From Amoebophrya sp. A120 (lineage: Eukaryota; Sar; Dinophyceae; Syndiniales; Amoebophryaceae): a DNA stretch of 64,000 nucleotides. Of the stretch, positions 56,149 to 64,000 are shown piece by piece. The position numbers and the translations under genes were made by a program. Each line of letters opens with the position of its first letter. Position 1 is the stretch's first letter. The stretch is taken from the NCBI GenBank assembly GCA_905178155.1, contig CAJINV010000004.1:8516882-8580881 (forward strand). Reading direction: 5' to 3'. The notes under the pieces were generated by a model, which was given only the letters and a program-made list of their open reading frames with translations, did no database searches and had not been told where the DNA came from.

Positions 56149-58455
56149 CTACACATCTCCCATCATGCCTGCGAGCTCCAATACGAAACGCGTGTCGTCG
56201 TTGACCCAAGGCATTCCACCACACACATCATAGGGAGCAAGTGTCGTATCCCGATCCCACTCCTTCGTCTTATCAGAGTCGACGCCATTTGCTGCAATGA
56301 TTTCACTGCGCCGGACCGCGATCCGCTGGGCAAGCCGCAACGAGTGGAGTGTGTAGTGGAAAGCGCCCCCGTGAAAGTTTGCAAGGGGAAGTTCGGTAGC
56401 CCGAGCGAGACATCGGCAAGGCATCTTTTCATTTTGCTGTGCAGAACCATCGGGACACGACAAAGTACTGGCCACGATTGTTCGATCCGCGGCGTCGAAG
56501 AGCCGCTTCTTCAGGTCGACCGGGGTCCAAATCAGGTTGAAGGGTTCGCTCCCGGGATGCTGTCCGATGGCGTACCTCGCCGGCAGCTCGAACTCCATGT
56601 CCATGCGGTCGAGGTTCATGTACCACTTCGCGTGGTTCCGGAACTTCAAAATCTTCGTGGTGACCACGGCTGGGCGCGGGGAGTTCTTGCGGTCGGTTTC
56701 CAGTCCAGCACACCGTAGCAAAACTAGGTCGCGCAAGCGCTGCAGAAGCTTCGTGCCGAGACCGAGGTGGCGGAAGTCGGCGTCCACTAACCGGTAGTCG
56801 ATGTGATAGCGGTCGACGAAGTCCAGCGCTTTCACGTCGCTTTCATCGTCGCCGAAAAACACGCCATTGCTGGGTGGCAGCGTCGACATGAGCAGGTCTT
56901 TCTCTTCCAGTTCCTGGAGGGCTTTCTTGTTGTACTTTAGTTGTTTCTTGCCCTTGCGGCTGCGAAGTGCGGCGGTTTCCTCCTCGGTCGCTGGACGGTC
57001 GAGAGCAAGTCCCCCTTCCAGAACGTGGTACTGCAAAAAGCCGACGACCCGCATGGACGCCCGGTCCGCGACAAAAAACGCCCGAAGGTGTGGTTGGGGG
57101 GCGAGCACAGTGTCGGCTTGTTCCGCTCGTTGTTTCGCCGCTTGCCTTTTTTGCAGCGTCCCCGCAAACTCGTCGCCAAAGATCTTACATGCGTTCTCGA
57201 GCGTGCGACGGGGGATGTGATCGCTGTTGAAAACTGCGAAGGTGGGCTGTGCGTGAAAGTTGTTTTTCACACAGAGTTGCAGCAGTGTCTTTTGCGCACT
57301 CCGGTCGCGAAACGGATCGGCTTCGAACACGACAAACTGATCGCCCTCGTCCGCTAAGAAAACCAGTGGCGGAAGAAGTGATTCTTCAGTGACAGTGGCA
57401 GACGCAGAAGACGACGATTCGGCACGACCAGCAACCGCTGGACCAGCGTCCCCTCCGTCCCCGGCGCGGTCCCCCGCCTTCGTCAATTCCGCCTTTCCTG
57501 CAGGGGCAAACTTTGCCTTTATCTCCGGCTGGGAAATTGCTGGAATGTCAGTGTAGACTCCGTGCGCGAGCTCGAAGGCAACGTCGGCGGTTGCGTGTTT
57601 CCGGTCACACCCCAACTTGTCGTAGTCCTCCTGGTCCTCTTCCTGCAGAAAATCGAAGGGCTTCTTGCTCTTGCATTTCAGTATCTGCAAACTCCGCTCG
57701 ACGTACCGGATGTACTCCTGCGCATCACACGTCGAATTTCTTGTCAAATAGCAGCGCTTCATCACCGGCTTGGGCAAGTCCTTCTCGGCGTTGAAGTCGA
57801 CTGCGCCTTTCCCGCAGAAGGGCGACAGGTCCACGACCTGCACGCGGAACTTCTCGTTGAGTTGAAGAGAAGCATCGCTTGTTTCTCTTGCAGCTGCGGA
57901 GCTGGTGTATTTTGCGGAGTGGTCGGCATTGCTGTTCGTAGAATCGGCGCAAGTGATAATTTCGTCGATGATACCTATCTTCCCGTTCAGTTTTACTGCG
58001 TTCCTCAAGCCGGCAATATCCACCGTCTTCCTATGCGGAGAAAAAGTATGGTACTAGTAGTAACTCCTGCATCACAAATGCTTTCAGAATGAAAGATGGA
58101 ATTTTTCATGCAGAATTAGGTAGCAACGCACACCTTCACCTGCCGTGCAAGAAGGCTGCGAGAATTAGCACGAGTACGGTACTTTCGCACAGGATACATC
58201 CCGACTTTCAACACGTCGTTCCTGCCGGCAACAAGGTCACCCGACGCTGGAGACACCATCTTGCTGCCCCTGCCCCGACCGCCCGCGAACGAACGCCAAA
58301 TATCATTCAAAGCTGCTTTTTGATATGATTTCACAAGAGCTCTTCAGTCCAGGTGCAGCACGAAAAAAGCAATGAGGTGGACACATTTCCTTACCTTTTG
58401 TGGTGGTCGCGTAGAACTTACCGTCTCTCATCGCGCACTCCACTTGTTCATCCAT
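56149..58455 (-). CDS. GNAT-type N-acetyltransferase candidate
   Basis: Main exon 58026-56149, a second exon of about 58321-58202 and a short first exon from Met 58455 give about 680 aa. The GNAT hallmark is IDYRLVDADFRHLGLGTKLL then QRL, the R/Q-x-x-G-x-G/A acetyl-CoA loop, preceded by LRAFFVADRASMRVVGFLQY, a typical central strand. GNAT enzymes move acetyl from acetyl-CoA to amines; the substrate is unknown. The N-terminus reads VGMTVDIAGLRNAVKLNGKI, a small beta-barrel-like motif seen in many algal proteins, restored by removing a family V element. Two possible donors close the first exon (GTAAGTTC near 58421 and GTAAGG near 58394), so the N-terminus is uncertain. The last codons (GMMGDV) coincide with repeat sequence CCCATCATGCC. 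Confidence 0.7.
58032..58196. mobile_element. Introner element, family V
   Basis: Ends TATGCGGAGAAAAAGTATGG and GTACTTTCGCACAGGATA; flanks cttcc/catcc. Removal joins KVGM|TVDI. Confidence 0.85.
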
Positions 58456-59861
58456 CTCGAAACACTCATAGAACAGAAACTGCCCCCTCGCACACCAGCA
58501 GAGAAAGCGTTTCACCTTTCTTCTACGAAAGCACAGGAGGCGGAAGGGAAGCCTGTGCATAAGCACGGCGCCGTGTCTGTCAGAACGCACAAAAACAGAG
58601 TAGCGACAGCCAGATGTTGAGAGGCACATCACACTCACACGCCAGGCCCGCGGCGAAGAGCTTTTCCGCACGCGCCGCGCAGGGCGCCTGAGGGGCCACG
58701 GGGCGGCCGCTGCCGTGCGCCGCGCGAGCCCTGTTCTGGCGCGCAGCTGGGTGGGTGCAGGAGTGGGCCCGACATAGCCATGGCCCGAAACAGGTTGCGT
58801 AAGATGGTGGCCGCGGCCCGCACCGGCGCCGCGAATTGGGGCCCGGCGGTTTGTGGCTTTGCCATAAACCTGACGCGGGCCGGAGACGCGGATTGCAATC
58901 AGCGCCCGCAGTTTTTCCGGGCCGGGCTGGGTCGGGAAGCGGCTTGCGGCTTTGCCATAAACCTGACGCGGGCCGGGGGCGCTGCTTGGAATCAGCGCCC
59001 GCAATTTTTCCAGGCCGGGCCGGGTCCGGGAAAATACTTTGATGCCGCTGTGAAACAATTGAAGCGCTCCGGCCTCTGGGTATTGACTAGGGTCCGGCGC
59101 TCCGCTGTCAAAATCCAGAGTGTGGCGTTGGCAGTGGAAAAACCCCGCTGTGCCCACCTCCTTCTGGCACCACTCCGCCTCTTCCTCGGTTCGGGATCCT
59201 GCATTTGCAACGGACTCGCCTCCTCACCCGACGAAGAGCTTGCGCCGGAGGCATGAAGCGCCTCACCCAAGCAAGGCCCTAGCCCTCCTCGCCGCTGCGC
59301 GCAAATGCACGGGACGCCACGGGCCAAAACTCTCCTTCCTGGGCTGTTTTTTCTTGTTCATCTTTTTCAGTGGCATTTTCTTCGTGGTTCGCGTTTCTTG
59401 ATCATGATGATGTTACTAAAGGGTTTGAAAGAGAACGAGTCTAGTTGTTCGGGTCAGCAGCAACTAGTGCTGCTTCTTCGGGATTGACGCCCTCCAGGAC
59501 CGCCTCCTCGCTTGATGATAAAGAAAAAAGGTCCTGCGACCCTCAACTGCTGAGCGGGTCGTTGGACTCGGACAGCAATGCACCATCTGCGTGACTACGT
59601 GGACATTCGGAACGGGCCTCGCTCAATATTGATCGGCCAAAATTGAATAAATATTGCCGCTCTCGGCAGGCATTGACGGCCATGAAGCGCTCCTCTTTTC
59701 GTCCATCTCTTCTCCCGCCGCAAGAATAAGTAGCCGCAACCAAGCACTCTAGAAAAGACACCGGGGCAGCTCGCTCTATGCAATAAGAAACCCCTCCTCA
59801 ATTCTCCAGAACATCAAGAACTTCTTCGTGCACTAAGGAGGGTCCAAATCCGGACCCCTAT
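58456..59861. other. Intergenic with GC-rich island and tandem duplication
   Basis: 58640-59040 is GC-rich. Within it, 58855-59035 holds two copies of a unit of about 90 bp (GGCTTTGCCATAAACCTGAC, GACGCGGGCCGG, AATCAGCGCCCGCA). The rest, 59040-59861, is less GC-rich and holds no supported gene. Confidence 0.6.
58855..59035. repeat. Tandem duplication, about 90 bp
   Basis: Two direct copies of GGCTTTGCCATAAACCTGAC through GGGCCGGGCTGGGTCGGG with a few differences. Confidence 0.85.
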
Positions 59862-60518
59862 TCATACGGCGAGAGGACCAGCAATTAAACACGACATAAA
59901 GGCAGCAAGACCCCCCGGCACGCAGTCAGCCCGCATCGGGGCGAGGCGCCAGCGCCCCGAATAGATTCGTAACAAAGGGCGACATCCCGGCCCCGGCGGA
60001 AAGCACGCGGGCAACCCGCGCACGCCGCGGGGGTGCTGGTACAGCAGGAAGAACCCCAAGCCGGCAGGCGCGCCCGCTAACAGCGCGGCGGGCTGGGGGG
60101 GGTGCCGGGAAAAGAGGGGCGCAAGCCGTGCGCGATTTGGTTGCCGCCCGGCGCACCACGCAGCGCCTGACGAATGTCCCGGGCGGTGGCACATGGCCGG
60201 CCCATATGGCTCGCAACGCGGGCCACGGGCATGCGCCCTTCCTGGCGCGCCAGCACGGAAGCCCGCCGCCCTCTCACGGGCGGGCCCGGGATAAGTTTGG
60301 GCTGCGCCCGAATTTTTCTTCTTCGCCTCCTCCTCCGCCTTCCGCTCCTTTTTCTCCAACAGAAGCCGGGCTTTGTACTTCAGCTGCTTCCGTTCCGTCA
60401 AGGGCAATTCCTTGAAGTTCTCGCGGAAAAGGGTCGCCCTATTTTTCTTCATGACCATCTTCATGGACATTTTCTTCATTACGGTCATCTTTTTCATGAA
60501 GACCGGCTTTTTGTTCAT
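59862..60518 (-). CDS. Met/Lys-repeat basic protein, probably truncated by a GC-rich island
   Basis: The N-terminal 70 residues from Met 60518 are credible: Met/Lys repeats (MKKMTVMKKMSMKMVMKK) then a charged helix (ERKQLKYKARLLLEKKERKA). This matches the design of the gene at 38417-39010. From about 60310 downward the frame enters GC-rich sequence and the remaining 145 residues are Ala/Gly/Pro/Arg-rich with no helical pattern. I infer that the island replaced or interrupted the original C-terminus, or that a splice site near 60310 is missed. The open frame ends at 59862. Confidence 0.5.
   Translation of the reverse strand: MNKKPVFMKKMTVMKKMSMKMVMKKNRATLFRENFKELPLTERKQLKYKARLLLEKKERKAEEEAKKKNSGAAQTYPGPARERAAGFRAGAPGRAHARGPRCEPYGPAMCHRPGHSSGAAWCAGRQPNRARLAPLFSRHPPQPAALLAGAPAGLGFFLLYQHPRGVRGLPACFPPGPGCRPLLRIYSGRWRLAPMRADCVPGGLAAFMSCLIAGPLAV
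59870..60310. repeat. GC-rich island
   Basis: Sharp composition change relative to both flanks; overlaps the doubtful 3' half of the Met/Lys frame. Contains short inverted repeats such as GGGCCCGGG. Confidence 0.55.
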
Positions 60519-61506
60519 AAGGGCTAGACAATTGTGACTCTCGGAAATTTTTCTTTTGCGCTCTCTTTTTTAGAACCCGTCGCGATTTCTGATGAGCTGA
60601 CTCTCTCGGACTTTTGGCTTCTGCTCTCTCGGAAGGTCTTTACTCGGTAACTTTTCGCTTTTGAAATGGTTCGGCCGTACACAACGAACAGCTCCCGTCG
60701 TAAACAACAACGTTCCCTCGGAGAAGCAAGATAAATACCATGCGGCATGATAAAATGCGCTGGACATTTTCTCAAGAGAAGGTCGTTCTTGGGCATATAT
60801 TTTCGTGTTGTCTGGCCATCGTACACAAAATTTCGGTTCAACAACTGCACTGGGCTACGACTACGTAAATCGTGAGTTGAGGTGTGTCCGGGAAGGTGGT
60901 TGATACAGATACTAGGATATATACAGATTTTACAGGAAGATGTTGACCCACCTTATTCTTATAATATCGAGAGGTGCTAAAAATATTTGCTGCCATTCAC
61001 CGTGAACCTCTATATGGATTTGAAACGTGTAGTACTGTGCTCCTACTCATGTAAAAATTGTTTGTGAAGATGATATTAATCTCCTGTTGATTGGGCACTA
61101 CATTTACATTTTGTATTAAGATCGTTGATACAAAGTGAAAGTAGACAGGTACACTACAAATCTGTTTGTCTACGTATTTTTTGGGAGGTAAAAATCGAAA
61201 CCCGGCGCTTTGATGTTTCCGTGAAAATAAAGTTACCACTGCTAGCGCTGGAAAATGGTTGTGAAGTCGAATTACAAAATTGTAGAATTGGGTGAGAGCC
61301 AGCAGTGGACCAACAACTTCACGTATACTACTCACCTGTCGCATCGAAAGATAGAGAAGACTCTTGAAAATATGGTTTAGGGCAGATCAACATACATTAT
61401 CGTTATGGGACGAAGGGGCCAACATTGAAATAACGGTATAGAGGATCATGAGGGTCATCACTTCTTGTAAGAGCACATTGACCACGACCTCGGCCTCTTC
61501 GCGCAG
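60519..61506. other. Intergenic, no supported gene
   Basis: Includes the 5' flank of the Met/Lys gene and the 3' region of acyl-CoA oxidase. A 108-codon minus frame at 60524-60850 has no recognisable content. Confidence 0.5.
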
Positions 61507-64000
61507 TTACAATTTCGCCGCGACCTCCAACGTTTTCCTCCTCTCGGCGGTCTGGTCCACAACGTCGCCCCTTGTTTGCACCAGGTTGGGGTTCGTCTCC
61601 CGCTCCGGATGGATCATGTACTGCAGGTGATCGTAGTAACCGTCGGTGATATCCCGCTTGTTGAGCGGCTCTTTCTTTGTCTGCTCGTACAAAGCTTCGT
61701 AGACACGACCTGTCGTATTTCATCAATATTGTATTCGTATTGCGTCTGCACAACATTCACCCGCATTAGAAACTGCTTCCTTCGTGATGACCGTGTCGCA
61801 CGAAAATGCATGACAAATCTTGACACATTTTCAATTGAAACTGAACAGCACAAGATTTTGTGAAGAACTAACAAATACGTGAAAAATAATATTACCGTCG
61901 TATCTGCCCAACACGGAGTTCAATAAAAAGTCCGGGAAGTTTATCCAACGAAAAGAGTGCCGCAGTTACACATTTAGAGTCAGTTTAGCAACACAAATTT
62001 CTCTGGATGAGAGAGAAAACTTGTAATGCAGAAATCCTACGGGAAAACACCTATGAAACGAGGCTGCTATGCATATCCGGCATGACAGAGCTTGTCTGTC
62101 TTGCTTGGCCTGCAACACCATGTGTAACTGCAACACTTTTTTCTTGCGATAAAGTTCCATCCGTCCACCAACGCGACGGCCTGGGGCCGGATCATTTGCA
62201 AACACTTCTTGATCTCCTTCGTGATTAAAGCCGAGATCTTCCGGTCCCCCCCGGGCAGCGCCCCGCAGGCGATGAAGTCGCCCAGACCGCCGCCCTTGTC
62301 GTACCCGGAATCGATCACGGTGAGGCAGTAGAGCTGGTACAAGGGGTTGAGCGCGGTCTGCACGGTCTTGGACGCCTCGGCCAGGGTCTCGCGGAAGGCC
62401 AACGCGTACATCACGTAGGCGTGGGAGTAGGTCATGCGCATCATCTCGATCTTTACCTGTGTTCAGGAATGAAAAACGTTTTTGGCATTTGTTTTTTGTG
62501 AAGATCGAGATCGTTCTGTATGTGTATTTACCGACTTTGCATGTTGAGAAAGAACCCATTTGCTGGTTTTCGATGTACGTGTAGTAGTCTTTGTCGCGTA
62601 GAAGCAGTGCTTGTGTTGTTGCCTCCAGGGAGTAAAAATGACAAAATCAAAGACTTTGTTCTTCCAAATACGTATATCCGTTGGAGTACCTCATCCAGTG
62701 TATTCGGTCCGATTTTCCCGCCCGCGGCCATGACCGCCTCCTGAAAAACTTCCGCCGTACTGTAGTGCATCCAGTTGGCACGGCGCTTGAGGCAGTCAAA
62801 CAGGAAATCGTGGTTCTCGAGCAATTTCTGCTCCTCCAGTTCGTCGACCGTCGGGGGCTTGTGCTCCGCCATGGGATCGAAGTCGTAAATGTACTGGAGG
62901 AGGGGAGTGTGCGGATTCGTCTTCTTGCCCTTCATCATTTTTGCGGTCACAGCGCCGAGGAGCACTTGGCCAACCTGGATGTAGTTTGGGATATGAAGAT
63001 GAGAAATTTACTTTTACGAGCGAGCGCAATAGTTTCGTCTATCACAAGCATCGACCCACCCGGAGATATCATGCATTTAAGGACAATTGACCCACAACAT
63101 TTATTTTCCAACTACATCAAAGATCAACGATGAATGTTACGTTCAATAACACTCGAGATTCATCATGATATACCTGGATACTGAGCACCACAAAATCGCC
63201 CTCATACGTGGCCTGCGGCAAAACGGACATGGTATTCGGGCCGACCCCCGCGCAGTTCAGGTACCCGTGGCCTCCGAGGGACTTTATCCTGAGTAAAATC
63301 GTCCCCACACCCGAGTCAAGATGGGAAATCTGCTAGACAAATCGACCAGCTTCAGTTGTTTCGCATGACAAGTTTGTCCTCGTAGTGTCATCCTGTTTAG
63401 CTAGTGCAGCAGCATCGCAGATCTAGTGCAGCATGCTGATTTGAGCATGACAAATCTCAAAGCACCACTATAAACTGCTTCTCATGGGGCTTCGCATGAG
63501 AAACATTTTATGCATGCACATTTGCATTACAACTCTGGGGTGGAGGGGACGTTTTTACAAATGATAGACTTCCGGCACTGTTCCATGCCATCGACCGCCA
63601 GCATGGTGTATCAAATGCAAAAATGTCTGGGTCTGGAAGAATGGAAGGCTTGTCATGCTTGTCTGGCGTGACCCATGATGCTTGTAATGCATGACCCAGC
63701 ATCACAGATTTTTGGAAAGCTATCTGATGCCATTTCCGCATGACAAATGCCCTCCTTGCGTAGCACAAATGTGGCTCCTCTTGCTGGTCATGCAATACAG
63801 ATTTTTTTAGAGTCCAAAGTTAGCATTACAAGTTCCACCTTTCCAGACCCAGAAATTTTTACAGTTGATATAGTGTTCACCGCTTTTAACGTGGAGGTCA
63901 GACAGTGCATTTCCTGCAGCTTGTCAAATTTGTTGCCCCGGAATTCCCTAATTGCGATGTCATACAGTTTCCCCGCCATCAACCCTGAGAAGTGCAACGC
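61507..64000 (-). CDS. Acyl-CoA oxidase, C-terminal half (partial at window edge)
   Basis: Seven exons are visible: 64000-63871, 63603-63567, 63279-63174, 62974-62690, 62456-62152, 61936-61896 and 61709-61507. The joined protein contains RKSLGGHGYLNCAGVGPN and TYEGDFVVLSIQVGQVLLGA, matching the GGHGY and TxEG signatures of acyl-CoA oxidases, and ends with NFPDFLLNSVLGRYDGRVYE then ALYEQTKKEPLNK, the family's C-terminal region. The enzyme uses FAD to oxidise acyl-CoA to trans-2-enoyl-CoA with release of hydrogen peroxide, the first step of peroxisomal beta-oxidation. The last three residues are AKL, a recognised PTS1 variant. Three introner elements and three GT-AG introns are present, all keeping frame. 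The N-terminal half lies beyond the window. Confidence 0.92.
61942..62151. mobile_element. Introner element, family III
   Basis: Ends TATCCAACGAAAAGAGTGCC and GCAACACTTTTTTCTTGCG then ATA; perfect flank aagtt. Removal joins GWNF|PDFL, a conserved acyl-CoA oxidase segment, so the junction is strongly supported. Confidence 0.93.
63285..63566. mobile_element. Introner element, family IV
   Basis: Ends TATCCTGAGTAAAATCGTCC and GGACGTTTTTACAAATGATA; perfect flank gactt. Removal joins CRKS|LGGH, restoring the GGHGY signature of acyl-CoA oxidase. Confidence 0.93.
63609..63870. mobile_element. Introner element, family I
   Basis: Ends TATCAAATGCAAAAATG and TTTTTACAGTTGATA; flanks tggtg/tagtg. Removal joins AVNT|MLAV. 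Only about 42 bp separates it from the family IV copy at 63285-63566. Confidence 0.9.

Noticed and set aside
1-64000. tRNA, rRNA, snRNA and spliced-leader genes
   Set aside because: I scanned by eye for T-loop-like and U6-like motifs and for the spliced-leader core and found none convincing. A covariance-model search would be decisive.

Overview
The window looks like nuclear DNA of a syndinian dinoflagellate, with Amoebophrya or a close relative as the best guess. This is inference from features, not a database match. Three things support it: every convincing gene (14 of 14) lies on the minus strand, as in dinoflagellate unidirectional gene arrays; coding sequence is broken by dozens of short transposon-like introns (introner elements, a feature described in Amoebophrya); and there are small Met/Lys-rich basic proteins of the kind seen in dinoflagellates. 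Coordinates below are read by eye and may be off by 1-2 bases at element ends.

The dominant feature is 36 non-coding elements of about 145-340 bp in six families. Most begin TAT and end ATA, have terminal inverted repeats and sit between short direct repeats of about 5 bp. For 35 of 36 I joined the flanking sequence by hand after removing the element and one direct-repeat copy, and each time a single open reading frame was restored. GT-AG introns occur as well, but fewer. Once joined, fragmentary ORFs become long proteins.

Layout, left to right (all genes minus strand): paralogue A of an unrecognised family (26-2903), with the relic tail of a fourth copy at 3384-3468; a secreted or membrane-anchored protein of about 1,210 aa split by eight elements (4281-10186); a repeat-rich gap (10.8-12.0 kb); a giant protein of about 3,800 aa ending in a DEDDy 3'-5' exonuclease domain (12788-26301); a mitochondrial carrier (27024-29779); a GC-rich island; paralogue B (31398-34144); a 230-bp satellite (35.03-37.49 kb); a small Met/Lys protein (38417-39010); a 1.35-kb non-coding inverted-repeat element (39.79-41.14 kb); an unrecognised 345-aa protein (41545-43306); a divergent protein kinase (43447-48316); paralogue C (50406-53257); a basic AVKPK-repeat protein (54260-54709); a snap-back repeat (55.47-56.14 kb); a GNAT-type acetyltransferase candidate (56149-58455); GC-rich islands and a truncated Met/Lys protein (60518 downwards); and the C-terminal half of a peroxisomal acyl-CoA oxidase running off the right edge (61507-64000).

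The genes do not form one pathway. The carrier and acyl-CoA oxidase indicate mitochondrial and peroxisomal lipid metabolism; the kinase, exonuclease and acetyltransferase are regulatory or nucleic-acid candidates; the A/B/C family is the most distinctive protein novelty. I saw no tRNA, rRNA, CRISPR array or transposase gene.
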